Positions 9,462 to 18,780 are shown, counted from the stretch's first letter. The stretch is 64,000 nt of DNA from Thermosynechococcaceae cyanobacterium Okahandja (GCA_041530395.1 CP136945.1:1612001-1676000), one strand, 5' to 3'. Notes: generated by a model not told the origin, from the sequence alone. A program made the numbers and translations.

Positions 9462-10333
9462 AGATACTTCGCCAACAGCAACTGTAGCTTTTCCTTAGTG
9501 GCGGCAGGCACCTTGTCAAGGGGCGTTAAGATGGCATTCTTGAGGGCACGATGGGCTTTTGACGCGGGGGGATTTGCCGCCAGCCGTTGCACCGTCTCAC
9601 AAATAATAGCCTGGGCATTTTTAACATTGCGGTGCAGATTATTAATAATCATTTCCACCGTCACCGAGTCGTGCTCTGGGTGCCAGCAATCGTAGTCCGT
9701 CACCAAAGCGAGGGTGGCATAGGCAATTTCCGCCTCCCGTGCCAGCTTCGCCTCCGGCAGGTTGGTCATGCCGATCACCGTACCTCCCCAAGAGCGATAA
9801 AGATTCGACTCCGCCAACGTTGAAAAGGCAGGGCCTTCCATACACACATAGGTTCCCTGCGGGTGCAGCGTCACCTCCGGTAAGTTCAAATCGCGAATGA
9901 CCGCGGCGAGCACCGCCGCCAGTGCGGGACAAATGGGTTCCGCAAAGCCAATATGAGCGACAATTCCCTCACCAAAAAATGTGGACACACGATTGCGGGT
10001 ACGGTCAATAAACTGATCGGGCACCACCATATCAAGGGGCTTCACCTCCTCTTGGAGAGAGCCAACGGCTGAGGCCGAGAGCAAGTACTCCACCCCAAGG
10101 GACTTAAAGCCATAGATATTGGCGCGAAAGGGAATTTCAGTGGGCAACAGGTGGTGATCTCGACCATGGCGCGCAAGGAAGGCCACCGGCACATCCCCAA
10201 TTTGGCCACAAATATAGGCATCCGACGGATCGCCAAACGGGGTACTGAGGCGCACCTCCGCCACGTTCGTGAGTGCCTCCATCTTGTACAGGCCACTGCC
10301 GCCAATAATGCCAATTTTGGGAGAAGGGGACAT
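9458..10333 (-). CDS. mtnP: S-methyl-5'-thioadenosine phosphorylase
   Basis: Cleaves methylthioadenosine with phosphate to adenine and methylthioribose-1-phosphate, the first step of the methionine salvage pathway that handles the by-product of polyamine synthesis. The 291-residue protein has the phosphate-binding start GIIGGSGLY, the [10 protein letters not shown] motif, [38 protein letters not shown] and the substrate-defining [16 protein letters not shown] with TDYDCWH near the C-terminus, all typical of MTA phosphorylase rather than purine nucleoside phosphorylase. It converges with the LOV kinase gene and their stop codons overlap by 4 nt. Confidence 0.94.
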   Translation of the reverse strand: MSPSPKIGIIGGSGLYKMEALTNVAEVRLSTPFGDPSDAYICGQIGDVPVAFLARHGRDHHLLPTEIPFRANIYGFKSLGVEYLLSASAVGSLQEEVKPLDMVVPDQFIDRTRNRVSTFFGEGIVAHIGFAEPICPALAAVLAAVIRDLNLPEVTLHPQGTYVCMEGPAFSTLAESNLYRSWGGTVIGMTNLPEAKLAREAEIAYATLALVTDYDCWHPEHDSVTVEMIINNLHRNVKNAQAIICETVQRLAANPPASKAHRALKNAILTPLDKVPAATKEKLQLLLAKYL

Positions 10334-10392
10334 GGATGTTCCTTAAACCGTAACGGGCATTAGCTTAGCACGCCGTGTCGGCTGCTGCATCG

Positions 10393-12018
10393 CTAAAGAC
10401 CAAGGTCTGATTTTGCCGCTTGGGCAGCTTCTAATAGGCGGGGGGTGGCTAGTTCTTGCCAAGCGGTATCGGCGATTTCAGCATAGAAGGTGTCATCGTA
10501 GCTGCGGGTTTGAATCACCACGGGCATGGGCACCGCATGACCCAACACCAGCGCCTGTTGCTTAGAGTCGAGCTTGGCTAGGACAGAGCGCAGTTGGTGT
10601 GACCCCGCTACACCGGTGAAAATGGCTTCAATGTCCTTTTCGTCGTTCAGTAGCGCTGTAATGCGGGTGCCAATCTGGGACATGATTTCGCTGTCAATGC
10701 CGGAGGGGCGTTGATCCACCACCAGCAGCGTCACAAAGTACTTGCGCATTTCGCGGGCAATGGTGCCGAAAATGGTTTGCTTCACGGTGGCCGGGTCTAA
10801 AAAGCGATGGGCTTCTTCGATGGTGATGACGAGGGGATGGGGGCGATCGCCCGGGTTTTTGGTTTGTAAGAAGACCTCTGACTGTTGGACATAAGCGTGG
10901 TGAATCCGCCGCGCAATGATGTTAGTGGCCAACATATAGGAGAGCATATTGGCTTGGGAGCCAAACTCAATCACCACGTGCTGTCCGGCGGCAAGGGTGG
11001 CCAGTATTTGGTCAATATAGTTCTGGGCACTGATGTTGCGCAGGTATTTAAGTTGTTCGAGCCGGGTGAGCTTGCGCTGCAGCGCCATAATCGAGGCTTT
11101 ACTGCCCATCTTCGTTTCGCAAAAGGTTTGAATGTCTTGGTTGGTCATCGTCAGCAGGTGGCTAATCCAGCGGCTGCCAAATTCGTTGCGCAGGATAATG
11201 GCATTTTCAAGGCTGGCATCTGAAAGATTAAGTTCTGACTGCACAAGGGCGAGGTCTTCCACCTCAATTTGGTCAAAGCCAATGTATAGTTCTTGGGCAT
11301 CCCGCACCCCGCGCCGCCGGGTGGACTCGGGGTCTAGGGTGTAAATCTTGACACTGTGGGGAAACAGTTGCCGCAGTCCCTTGACGGTGCTGAGTTGTTT
11401 GCCTTCGCGGGTGGCTTCCCAGCCGTACTCGGAGTGCATATCAAAAATCAGGTTGACCGCTGCCCGCTTGCGGATAATGCCGGCCAACAGCAGCCGCGTT
11501 AAAAAGGATTTCCCCGTGCCCGACTTGCCAAAAATGCCGTTGCTGCGCTCGACAAGGCGATCTAAATCTAAACAAATGGGCACCGGCATCTCGAGGGGGT
11601 AGCCAATCGTAAAGTTGCGCCGCTGCGGATCCGCTTCCCAGCCAAAGACCACCCGAAAATCCTGATCCGTGGCCTCATAGACCGGGCTAAAGTGGCTTGG
11701 AATGGTTTTTACCGGCAGGAGGTCGCTGCTCGCCTCGCTAATCATCAGCATGGGTGCCAAACTGAGGGTGGCAAACGTGCCCGTGCCCGCCAAAACATCC
11801 TGCAAAAAGGTGTCCTCTGGCGGATTCAGGAGAATGCGTGGGTTGGCAGTGTCGAGAACCACATCCGTCAGTAGGCAAAAAAAACAATTGTGGCGACCCT
11901 GCACCACTAAAAATTGCCCCACCCGCAAGTCTTCGACGGCGACCTCACCGCTGAGGCGAACCGCTAGCCCTTGGCTGAGAGAACCTTGAACAACAATACC
12001 CAGTTGCTTGCGTGTCAT
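10393..12018 (-). CDS. HerA-like ATPase (DUF87 type)
   Basis: Hexameric P-loop ATPase related to the archaeal DNA translocase HerA. The 541-residue protein has an N-terminal beta-barrel region (about 1-90), a Walker A motif GKSGTGKS at 164-171, and a Walker B-like PLVITIEEAHRF near residue 400 followed by an arginine-rich region (MRKYFVTLLVVDQRPSGIDSEI) typical of the DUF87 core. In bacteria such proteins often act with a NurA-like nuclease, but no nuclease gene is adjacent here. The gene is divergent from rbcR and shares with it a 226-nt intergenic region. Confidence 0.85.
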   Translation of the reverse strand: MTRKQLGIVVQGSLSQGLAVRLSGEVAVEDLRVGQFLVVQGRHNCFFCLLTDVVLDTANPRILLNPPEDTFLQDVLAGTGTFATLSLAPMLMISEASSDLLPVKTIPSHFSPVYEATDQDFRVVFGWEADPQRRNFTIGYPLEMPVPICLDLDRLVERSNGIFGKSGTGKSFLTRLLLAGIIRKRAAVNLIFDMHSEYGWEATREGKQLSTVKGLRQLFPHSVKIYTLDPESTRRRGVRDAQELYIGFDQIEVEDLALVQSELNLSDASLENAIILRNEFGSRWISHLLTMTNQDIQTFCETKMGSKASIMALQRKLTRLEQLKYLRNISAQNYIDQILATLAAGQHVVIEFGSQANMLSYMLATNIIARRIHHAYVQQSEVFLQTKNPGDRPHPLVITIEEAHRFLDPATVKQTIFGTIAREMRKYFVTLLVVDQRPSGIDSEIMSQIGTRITALLNDEKDIEAIFTGVAGSHQLRSVLAKLDSKQQALVLGHAVPMPVVIQTRSYDDTFYAEIADTAWQELATPRLLEAAQAAKSDLGL

Positions 12019-12183
12019 ACCAATGTTGAAACTGTGCTCCCAATCGCAAAATGTTGCAAAGTATTACAAAATGTAACTGTGGTATTCAGGGGAGTTGCCC
12101 CCTCGAATCCTTGATAGGATAGCTGTTTAGGGACTTGAAGGCCAGATTTGTCAGCAGTTGCCCCCTTGACACGTACCAATTGG

Positions 12184-12196
12184 TCAGGATTCCTGA
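12184..12196. promoter_or_regulatory. LysR-type operator candidate upstream of rbcR
   Basis: TCAGGATTCCTGA is a 6-1-6 inverted repeat that fits the LysR-family box T-N11-A. It lies 48 nt before the rbcR ATG in the region between the divergent rbcR and HerA-like genes. Autoregulation by a LysR protein from such a site is common. That RbcR binds here is inference. Confidence 0.45.
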
Positions 12197-12244
12197 TAAG
12201 TTCAAAGAAGTGCCACCTACTGGCTTCTTTATGGCTTAACGCCC

Positions 12245-13285
12245 ATGTCGGACCTGCCGTTTTCCCTCGATCAATTACGGATTCTCAAGGCGATCGCCCT
12301 CGAAGGCAGCTTTAAGCGTGCAGCCGATAGCCTTTACGTTTCGCAGCCTGCCGTTAGTTTACAGGTACAGAACCTCGAGCGCCAACTAGATGTGCCCCTG
12401 TTTGATCGGGGTGGGCGGCGCGCCCAATTGACCGAGGCAGGCCAGTTGTTGCTGTCCTACGGCGATCAAATCCTGTCCTTGTGTCAAGAAGCCTGTCGCG
12501 CCATTGAAGATCTCCAGAACCTGCAAGGGGGCACCCTCATTATTGGTGCAAGCCAAACCACCGGCACGTATCTCATGCCGCGGATGATTGGCCTATTCCG
12601 CAGTAAGTATCCTGAGGTGGCGGTGCAACTCCATGTTCACTCTACCCGCCGCACCTGTTGGAGCTTAGTCAACGGTCAGATTGACTTGGCCATTATTGGC
12701 GGTGAAGTGCCCTCGGAACTGAGCGAACAAATTACCGTCACCCCCTACGCTGAGGATGAACTGGCCTTGGTGTTGCCCGTCGAGCATCCCCTTGCCGATA
12801 CGGAGCCGCTCTCGAAAGAAGATCTCTACAAGCTGAATTTTATTACCCTTGATGCCCAATCCACGATTCGCAAAGTGATTGACCAGGTGCTACAGCGGGC
12901 CAATATTGATCCGCGTCGCCTGAAAGTAGAAATGGAACTCAACTCCATTGAAGCCATTAAAAACGCGGTGCAGTCGGGCTTGGGGGCGGCCTTTGTCTCG
13001 GTGTCTGCCATTGATAAGGAACTGCAACTGGGCAGTTTACGGCGGGTCAAAATTGAGAATGTGGTGGTAAAGCGGCATCTTTCTCTGATTACCAACCCCA
13101 ACCGTTACCGCTCACGGGCAGCCGAAGTCTTCTGTCGCGAAATTCTCACCCAATTTGCCACCTTTAACCTCAACAGCGAGCTAGAAACGCTCAAAAGTCC
13201 GCTTTCCGATAGTGGTAAGCCCCTCAAGGAACTGTTGGCGATTGCCCCCAATGAGGTCAGCGACACCTCAGAACCACTGCCCTAG
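12245..13285 (+). CDS. rbcR: LysR-family transcriptional regulator of CO2 fixation genes
   Basis: DNA-binding activator or repressor of the CbbR/RbcR (Ycf30) group, which controls Rubisco and inorganic-carbon genes in cyanobacteria and plastids in response to metabolites. Residues about 5-65 form the winged helix-turn-helix ([18 protein letters not shown], followed by [15 protein letters not shown]). Residues about 95-300 form the effector domain with the family segments [34 protein letters not shown]-like and [21 protein letters not shown]. The 346-residue length is slightly above the family core because of a C-terminal tail. The ATG at 12245 starts right before the conserved [11 protein letters not shown]. 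CbbR and NdhR paralogues are similar, so the exact symbol is a best guess. Confidence 0.83.
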   Translation: MSDLPFSLDQLRILKAIALEGSFKRAADSLYVSQPAVSLQVQNLERQLDVPLFDRGGRRAQLTEAGQLLLSYGDQILSLCQEACRAIEDLQNLQGGTLIIGASQTTGTYLMPRMIGLFRSKYPEVAVQLHVHSTRRTCWSLVNGQIDLAIIGGEVPSELSEQITVTPYAEDELALVLPVEHPLADTEPLSKEDLYKLNFITLDAQSTIRKVIDQVLQRANIDPRRLKVEMELNSIEAIKNAVQSGLGAAFVSVSAIDKELQLGSLRRVKIENVVVKRHLSLITNPNRYRSRAAEVFCREILTQFATFNLNSELETLKSPLSDSGKPLKELLAIAPNEVSDTSEPLP

Positions 13286-13376
13286 GGATTGTTGCAGTAT
13301 TCTCATACCGTTGCCAAACCAGCGTCATCCTGCTCCGCCACGATGAATAGTGAGCCGTCTTGGTAGCGTTTCTACC

Positions 13377-13967
13377 ATGGCCTCAACGGCTTCAAATTTG
13401 GTACACACTATCACCTCCAATCTGGAGCGTACTCTCATGCGCAAACTGGATCAACCCTCAGCAATCACGACTGAATCACCCATTAACGAGCAGCGATTTT
13501 ACCGTTTCCTAGGGATAATTGACACCTTAACCCATTGGCTGGGGATGAGTGAGGCGCAAATTATTCACCTTGACTTCTTGGCATCCCTGCCGGAACATAC
13601 ATTTGGCCACGATCTTGCCGCCTTTTATCAGCGCGAAAAGCTCACCCCCTTCACCACAGGACCGCGCCGGAAGCAGTTGCACGATGCCACCCATGTGCTC
13701 ACCGGCTATGGCACCGACCTTGTGGGAGAAGCAGAATTGCAAGCCTTTTTGTTGGGAATTAGCTTTACCCCCCTCAATGCCCTGCTCAAGCGGCAAACGG
13801 TACGGCGCATTCGTCAGCTTGACCTGTTGTCGGCAGCGGCCTTAGAGGAACGCCTGAATGCCGCCTATCAGCGGGGTCAACGGAGCCGCTTTGATCCGAA
13901 TACATGGCCGGTGGAGCGTCAGTGGTACTTGCCCGCACCCCAAGTACGCCGCATTTACGGCTTGTAA
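13377..13967 (+). CDS. Coq4-family protein
   Basis: Homologue of Coq4, a mitochondrial protein needed for ubiquinone assembly. The metal-binding signature HDxxH-x11-E is present as [17 protein letters not shown]. The surrounding segments ([35 protein letters not shown]) fit the family. Cyanobacteria make plastoquinone rather than ubiquinone, so the substrate here is unknown. The frame opens at a GTG at 13350. The ATG at 13377 and a further ATG at 13437 are possible starts, and I chose the first ATG. No operon partner is evident: rbcR ends 91 nt upstream and tRNA-Asp lies on the other strand. Confidence 0.8.
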   Translation: MASTASNLVHTITSNLERTLMRKLDQPSAITTESPINEQRFYRFLGIIDTLTHWLGMSEAQIIHLDFLASLPEHTFGHDLAAFYQREKLTPFTTGPRRKQLHDATHVLTGYGTDLVGEAELQAFLLGISFTPLNALLKRQTVRRIRQLDLLSAAALEERLNAAYQRGQRSRFDPNTWPVERQWYLPAPQVRRIYGL

Positions 13968-13977
13968 TTCATGCAAA

Positions 13978-14051
13978 CGGGACTGACGGGGCTCGAACCC
14001 GCAACTTCCGCCGTGACAGGGCGGTGCTCTAACCGATTGAACTACAGTCCC
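13978..14051 (-). tRNA. tRNA-Asp (anticodon GTC)
   Basis: The reverse strand folds as a 74-nt cloverleaf. The acceptor stem is GGGACTG with CAGTCCC and discriminator G. The D arm contains AATCGGTTAGAG, the anticodon arm is CCGCC-CTGTCAC-GGCGG with anticodon GTC, and the T arm is GCGGG-TTCGAGC-CCCGT. CCA is not encoded. It lies between the convergent Coq4-family and folC genes. Confidence 0.96.
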
Positions 14052-14071
14052 ATTTTTGGGCGATCTTTAAC

Positions 14072-15409
14072 CTAGCAAGAACATCCCTGTACTGTCAATA
14101 CGTCTGGGGGCTGGGAACCGAGAACTGCCGCAATTAAATAGAGGGATCCACACACCACTGAGTGGGGGGGAAGATCGGTTAATGCCTCTGGCAGGCTGCT
14201 ATAGCCACGGCACTCCCCTAAGCCCGGGCAGCATTGGTGTGCCAGCCGCCCTAAGGTCTCGAGGTCGCCACTTGGGTGCTCAGGAACCGTCACCAGCCGG
14301 AGGCGATCGCCCGGTCGCAGGAGTTGCTCAAGGATACCGCGATGGTCTTTGTTGGCCAGCATCCCCACCACCCAGGTTACCGCCGACCAGCCCAACTGAT
14401 CCACATACTGGCGTAAGTAGGCCGCCGCCGGTGCATTGTGGGCACCGTCAATTAATAGGGGCTGCCCCTGCCACGATAGCCACTGGAGTCGTCCCGGCCA
14501 GCGGGTTTGCGCCATGCCTGTTTGTATGGCCTCCAAGGGAATCTGCCACCCCTGTTTCAAAAGTTCCTGTACCGTGGCGATCGCGAGGGAGGAGTTCACC
14601 AGTTGCACCTCACCTGCTAAGGGCAGCGGATACTCTATGCCGCGCCAGATGGCCCACCCCGAGCGGGCTGACCACTGGGCAGGTTCTGGCCATAGGGCTG
14701 GACACTGCAAGGCCTGCAACCGTGACTGAATGACCGCCTTCGCCTCTGGGGGGACAGGGCCAATCACCGCCGGTCGTTGCGGCTTGAGGATACCCGCCTT
14801 TTCACCGGCGATCGCCGCCAACGTGTTCCCTAAGCGCTGCCAATGATCCCAACCAATGGAGGTAATCACACTCACCAACGGTGGTGGGCACACATTTGTG
14901 GCATCGAGCCGCCCCCCCAAGCCCACTTCGATCACCGCAATCTCTACCCCCTGCTCGGCAAAGTACAGCCATGCCGCCGCCGTCACCAGTTCAAACTGGC
15001 TGGGTTGGTAGTGCAGTTGGGGCAGCACCGCCTCAAGCCGCCGAATCAGCGCCAGAAAGTCTGCCACGGCAATCGGCGTGCCGTCCACACAAATGCGCTC
15101 ACACCAACTGAGCAAATGGGGCGAAGTGTAGCGCCCCGTGCGATAGCCTGCCGCCCGCAGCATACTGTCGAGGTAGGCACAGACCGACCCCTTGCCATTG
15201 GTGCCCGCCACATGGATAAAGGGGATATGCCGCTGAGGTGCCCCCAGCGCCGTGAGCAGTTCTTGAATCGGTTCTAAGCCCAAGCGCACACCAAAGCGAC
15301 CATAGGCCGCCAAGGCAAGTGTAATTGGATCGGTTGCGGCTGTTCGCTGCACTGAACGTGGTATGCCCCCAACAGGTGTTAGCGGGGTTCGCGGCGGCCG
15401 TTGCGCCAT
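14072..15409 (-). CDS. folC: Bifunctional dihydrofolate synthase / folylpolyglutamate synthase
   Basis: ATP-dependent ligase that joins glutamate to dihydropteroate and then extends the polyglutamate tail of folates. The 445-residue protein has the Mur-ligase-type P-loop HVAGTNGKGSVCAYL, the GRYTSPHLLSWCERI motif, EVGLGGRLDATN, SIGWDHWQRLGNTLAAIAGEKAGI and the C-terminal domain with DGAHNAPAA. The start at 15409 overlaps the end of the MORN-repeat gene by 31 nt in another frame. A start further in is possible because the first 28 residues (Pro/Thr-rich) lie outside the conserved domain. Confidence 0.93.
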   Translation of the reverse strand: MAQRPPRTPLTPVGGIPRSVQRTAATDPITLALAAYGRFGVRLGLEPIQELLTALGAPQRHIPFIHVAGTNGKGSVCAYLDSMLRAAGYRTGRYTSPHLLSWCERICVDGTPIAVADFLALIRRLEAVLPQLHYQPSQFELVTAAAWLYFAEQGVEIAVIEVGLGGRLDATNVCPPPLVSVITSIGWDHWQRLGNTLAAIAGEKAGILKPQRPAVIGPVPPEAKAVIQSRLQALQCPALWPEPAQWSARSGWAIWRGIEYPLPLAGEVQLVNSSLAIATVQELLKQGWQIPLEAIQTGMAQTRWPGRLQWLSWQGQPLLIDGAHNAPAAAYLRQYVDQLGWSAVTWVVGMLANKDHRGILEQLLRPGDRLRLVTVPEHPSGDLETLGRLAHQCCPGLGECRGYSSLPEALTDLPPHSVVCGSLYLIAAVLGSQPPDVLTVQGCSC

Positions 15410-16017
15410 GTGGCAATCAGCCGAGAGCCATCGGGCAGCGTAAACACTCCCTGCCCATCAAACAGGCCATTGCGAAAATTTCCCGCATAGCTGGTGCCAT
15501 CGCCAAAGGATAGCACTCCCATTCCATGGTACTGCCCCGCTTCAAATTTACCTTCGTAGCGGGTGCCATCGGCAAACGTGAGAATGCCATCCCCATGAAA
15601 CTGACCATTTTGAAAGTTGCCCTCGTAACGCTGCCCATTGGCCAACGCTAACACTCCCTGACCGTTAAAGACCCCATCAACAAACCCGCCCTCGTAACGG
15701 CCGCCATCGGCGTAGGTGAGCACCCCTTGGCCGTGGTAGCGTCCATTGCGAAACTCTCCCTCATAGCGGTTGCCGTTGGCCATCGAGAGAATGCCCTGAC
15801 CGTTAAACCGACCATTCAGAAGTTCCCCTTGGTAAGTGCTGCCATCGGGCAATGTCATGGTGACATCCCCGGTCACACGCCGACCTTCATAAACCGCAAT
15901 TTGGGCCATTGCTGGAGGCATATTCACCCCTGCTAGCCCCACAAGGCAGAGAACAAAGCTCGCGATCGCCCGGCGGCGGACGAGGGCACGGCTAAGGTAA
16001 CGCGGATCACTCAGCAC
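15379..16017 (-). CDS. Exported MORN-repeat protein
   Basis: After an N-terminal signal peptide (hydrophobic core ASFVLCLVGLAGV, cleavage after PPAMAQ), the protein consists of six near-perfect 23-residue MORN repeats of the type YEGxFxNGxxHGQGxLxxADGxR, preceded by one degenerate repeat. MORN repeats form an extended beta-hairpin solenoid. In bacteria they are often surface or periplasmic and their ligands are rarely known. The frame opens at a TTG at 16074, but that would leave a signal peptide about 57 residues long. The GTG at 16017 has GGAG about 8 bases upstream and gives a normal signal peptide. The gene overlaps folC and may be translated with it. Confidence 0.82.
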   Translation of the reverse strand: MLSDPRYLSRALVRRRAIASFVLCLVGLAGVNMPPAMAQIAVYEGRRVTGDVTMTLPDGSTYQGELLNGRFNGQGILSMANGNRYEGEFRNGRYHGQGVLTYADGGRYEGGFVDGVFNGQGVLALANGQRYEGNFQNGQFHGDGILTFADGTRYEGKFEAGQYHGMGVLSFGDGTSYAGNFRNGLFDGQGVFTLPDGSRLIATWRNGRREPR

Positions 16018-16109
16018 TGGATACTCCAACCAATTGCAAGCAACTGCAACTTTCCTAACTGGCACATGCAACAACCTATGCAGAATTTGGGCAGGGATTC
16101 CAGCATTTT

Positions 16110-16123
16110 GTAATCACTGATAC
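16110..16123. promoter_or_regulatory. NtcA-binding site (GTA-N8-TAC)
   Basis: GTAATCACTGATAC matches the NtcA consensus GTA-N8-TAC exactly. It lies 136 nt upstream of the ammonium transporter ATG and about 92 nt upstream of the divergent MORN gene start. NtcA is the global nitrogen regulator of cyanobacteria and amt genes are classical targets. The spacing to the TATAAT at 16169-16174 is 45 nt rather than the canonical 22-23, so a class I arrangement, another start site or an effect on the MORN gene is possible. Confidence 0.7.
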
Positions 16124-16168
16124 ATTTAGCCAACGTGGCCTTCCGAGATGATCTACTCATGTATTGCC

Positions 16169-16174
16169 TATAAT
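16169..16174 (+). promoter_or_regulatory. -10 element of the amt promoter
   Basis: A perfect TATAAT lies 85 nt upstream of the amt ATG, with no good -35 hexamer in front. A missing -35 is usual for activator-dependent cyanobacterial promoters. Transcription would begin near 16181. Confidence 0.5.
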
Positions 16175-16258
16175 GTGCTGATTTGCGGCTCAACCCTTGG
16201 CTTTAAGCGTTGAGGTTCGCGGGGGCATCTGTACACTACGCAACTGGAAATTCCGACT

Positions 16259-17773
16259 ATGAAGCTGCGCTCTGTGTCCCGCCGTTGGTTGCGGTTTAAC
16301 CATCCGCTGAATGGGTTACTCTACTTACCGTTGCGCCGCACCCTTTGGGGTCTGGCGGTCGCAATTGGCGTGCTCTCGGTAACGGCTGCTCTAGGTCAAG
16401 ACACTGCGGCCACCCCGGATGTTCCCGAGGCGGTAACGGTGGCGCTCAATACCCTTTGGGTGATTTTTGCTGGGGTGTTGGTGTTTTTTATGAATGCGGG
16501 CTTTGGCATGTTGGAGACGGGCTTTTGCCGTGCCAAAAATGCCGTGAACCTGCTCTCAAAAAACCTGATTGTTTTTGCGCTCTCGAGTATTTCCTTTTGG
16601 GCGATCGGGTTTGCCCTCATGTTTGGGGATGGGAATGGTGTGATGGGCTGGAGCGGCTTCTTTTTGCTAGGCCCCGATAACAGTCCGGCGACAGAGGAGG
16701 CCTACAGTGGTGTTTACAGTGCCCTGAGTTGGGCGGCGGTGCCCCTGTACGCCAAGTTCTTTTTCCAACTGGTGTTTGCCGGTACGGCAGCAACCATTGT
16801 CTCGGGGGCGGTGGCGGAGCGGATTAAGTTCTACGCCTTCTTTGTCTTTAGCCTGTTGTTGGTGGGCATTTCCTACCCCATTACCGGCCACTGGATTTGG
16901 GGCGGCGGTTGGCTCTATAAGTTGGGCATGTGGGACTTTGCCGGTTCCACCGTGGTTCACTCGGTGGGGGGCTGGGCGGCGTTGATGGGGGCGGCGCTGC
17001 TCGGGCCGCGCTTGGGGCGCTACATGGAGGATGGGTCGGTAGCAGCAATCCCGGGTCATAATTTTGCCATTGCTACCCTTGGCTGTTTGATTTTATGGTT
17101 GGGGTGGTTTGGCTTTAACCCCGGCTCGACGATGACCGCCGATCCGATGGCGATCGCCCACATCACGATAACCACCAACATGGCTGCCGCTTTTGGGGGG
17201 GTCACGGCAACCATTGTCTCCACTCTCTACTTTGGCAAGCCAGACCTTTCCATGATTATTAATGGCATTCTGGCGGGTTTGGTGGCCATTACGGCTCCCT
17301 GTGCCTTTGTCACCCTTGAGAGCGCCATCCTCATTGGGATTATTGCGGGCATTATTATTGTCTTTTCGGTGGTCGTCATTGACCGCCTCAAAATTGATGA
17401 TCCGGTGGGTGCCATTTCGGTGCATTTAGTCAATGGTATTTGGGGCACCTTAGCAGTGGGGCTGTTTGCCGCTGGCCCGGGTGACCTGTACGAAGAGGGG
17501 CCCCTCAAAGGGTTACTCTGGAGTGGCGATGTCACCCAATTCTGGCATCAGTTGGTGGGGGTGCTGGCCGTGGGGGGCTTTACGGTGGCCTTTAGCACCG
17601 CTGTCTGGTTGATATTAAAGGTAACGATGGGCATTCGTGTCTCCCCGGAGGAAGAAATCGAAGGGCTGGATATTGGCGAACACGGCATGGAAGCCTACGC
17701 CGGGTTCTTGTTCCGTGAGGAGGTGAAGGGCTTTGTGGATCTGCTGAAGCGGATGTCGGGCAGTGGTCGCTAG
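16259..17773 (+). CDS. amt1: Ammonium transporter
   Basis: Trimeric inner-membrane channel for ammonium uptake. The 504-residue protein starts with a basic segment and a signal-like helix ([16 protein letters not shown]), then has the eleven-helix Amt core: [60 protein letters not shown], the central [17 protein letters not shown] signature with its conserved Asp and His, and [11 protein letters not shown]. The C-terminal cytosolic tail ([13 protein letters not shown]) contains the conserved region that couples the subunits and contacts PII proteins. The upstream NtcA box fits nitrogen control. The stop codon overlaps the GTG frame of the following permease. Confidence 0.95.
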   Translation: MKLRSVSRRWLRFNHPLNGLLYLPLRRTLWGLAVAIGVLSVTAALGQDTAATPDVPEAVTVALNTLWVIFAGVLVFFMNAGFGMLETGFCRAKNAVNLLSKNLIVFALSSISFWAIGFALMFGDGNGVMGWSGFFLLGPDNSPATEEAYSGVYSALSWAAVPLYAKFFFQLVFAGTAATIVSGAVAERIKFYAFFVFSLLLVGISYPITGHWIWGGGWLYKLGMWDFAGSTVVHSVGGWAALMGAALLGPRLGRYMEDGSVAAIPGHNFAIATLGCLILWLGWFGFNPGSTMTADPMAIAHITITTNMAAAFGGVTATIVSTLYFGKPDLSMIINGILAGLVAITAPCAFVTLESAILIGIIAGIIIVFSVVVIDRLKIDDPVGAISVHLVNGIWGTLAVGLFAAGPGDLYEEGPLKGLLWSGDVTQFWHQLVGVLAVGGFTVAFSTAVWLILKVTMGIRVSPEEEIEGLDIGEHGMEAYAGFLFREEVKGFVDLLKRMSGSGR

Positions 17774-17783
17774 GGTGCGCCAT

Positions 17784-18578
17784 ATGGGGTTGTCACTGGT
17801 ATTGGGGCTGGGGGCACTGCTGTTGCTCAGTCCCCTACTGGTGGTGGTGTGTACTTCCGGCTGGCCTGTAGGTACCCTCCCCAACCAATTGCTGCCCCCC
17901 GAAGGCTGGACGTGGCAGAGTTACCAGATCGCTTGGCAGCAGGGGGACTTTCTGCGTGCGTTTGCTAACTCCACCTTGGTGGCGATCGCCGTCACCGCCC
18001 TACAGCTATTCACCTCTGCTTTGGCGGGCTACGCCTTGGCTCGGTTGCGCTTTCGCGGCCAGCAGATTGTTTTGCTGCTCATGCTGGCCACTCTGGTTAT
18101 TCCCTTTCAATTGCTGGTGATCCCGATCTTCTTAATCCTAAAAGCGGGCCACCTAATTAATACCTATGGCGCATTAATTTTACCCACGGCGGCCAACGGC
18201 TTTGGCGTTTTTTTGATGCGGCAGTTCTTTTTAACGCTGCCTGTTGCACTTGAGGAGGCCGCCTTCCTAGACGGCGCTAGCCGCTGGCAACTGCTGTGGC
18301 ATATTTTGCTCCCCCTGAGTCGGCCTGCGTTGGTAACGTTATTTATCTTTACCTTTATTGGCGAGTGGAACGACCTCTTTAAGCCATTGGTGTTTACCAC
18401 CAAGCCAGAACTGATCACCGTGCAGCTTTCCTTGGCCAACTTCCAAGAACAGTTCACCAATGACTGGCCCTTAATGATGGCGGCGGCGGTAATTGCTACA
18501 GTGCCCGTTGTGGTGATGTTTGCCCTTGGCCAACGTCAACTGATTCGCGGCATTGCCACCACAGGTCTCAAAAACTAG
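17784..18578 (+). CDS. Carbohydrate ABC transporter permease, MalG type (orphan)
   Basis: Inner-membrane permease subunit of the binding-protein-dependent sugar uptake family. It has six predicted helices and the EAA loop EEAAFLDGASRWQLLWHILLP, which docks onto the ATPase. The MalG-like features are FANSTLVAIAVTALQLFTSALAGYALARL and FLMRQFF. The frame opens at a GTG at 17763 inside amt, but the ATG at 17784, 10 nt after the amt stop, gives a normal N-terminal helix. No binding protein, MalF-type partner or ATPase gene is in the window, so the complex must be completed elsewhere. The tight coupling to amt is unexpected. Confidence 0.87.
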   Translation: MGLSLVLGLGALLLLSPLLVVVCTSGWPVGTLPNQLLPPEGWTWQSYQIAWQQGDFLRAFANSTLVAIAVTALQLFTSALAGYALARLRFRGQQIVLLLMLATLVIPFQLLVIPIFLILKAGHLINTYGALILPTAANGFGVFLMRQFFLTLPVALEEAAFLDGASRWQLLWHILLPLSRPALVTLFIFTFIGEWNDLFKPLVFTTKPELITVQLSLANFQEQFTNDWPLMMAAAVIATVPVVVMFALGQRQLIRGIATTGLKN

Positions 18579-18584
18579 GGTGCC

Positions 18585-18600
18585 GTTCGGGAAACCGTAC
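18585..18600 (+). promoter_or_regulatory. K-box upstream of groESL
   Basis: GTTCGGGAAACCGTAC fits the published cyanobacterial K-box GTTCGG-NNAN-CCNNAC at every fixed base. The K-box has been linked to light- and heat-dependent groESL expression independent of HrcA. It lies 40 nt upstream of the CIRCE element and directly after the preceding permease gene. Confidence 0.75.
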
Positions 18601-18639
18601 TGTAGCCCATGTTGCGATCGCCAACACCCTCTCGCTAAA

Positions 18640-18666
18640 TTAGCACTCAGAGGTTGAGAGTGCTAA
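18640..18666. promoter_or_regulatory. CIRCE operator (HrcA site)
   Basis: TTAGCACTC, nine bases, then GAGTGCTAA is a perfect match to the CIRCE inverted repeat bound by the heat-shock repressor HrcA. It lies 115 nt upstream of the groES ATG. HrcA itself is not encoded in the window. Confidence 0.97.
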
Positions 18667-18780
18667 CACGAAGTCTCAACCCCTTGAGTACTGCGCGATC
18701 GCTCCTTGCAAAAGGACTGAACCGTGCAGTCTTTCTGTGAACGTTATCCTTAACCCTTACGATTGGGAGATCAGTACGCT

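Noticed and set aside
15417-15938. Repeat array that could be mistaken for CRISPR or minisatellite
   Set aside because: The 69-bp periodicity is explained by six tandem 23-residue MORN repeats in the coding frame.
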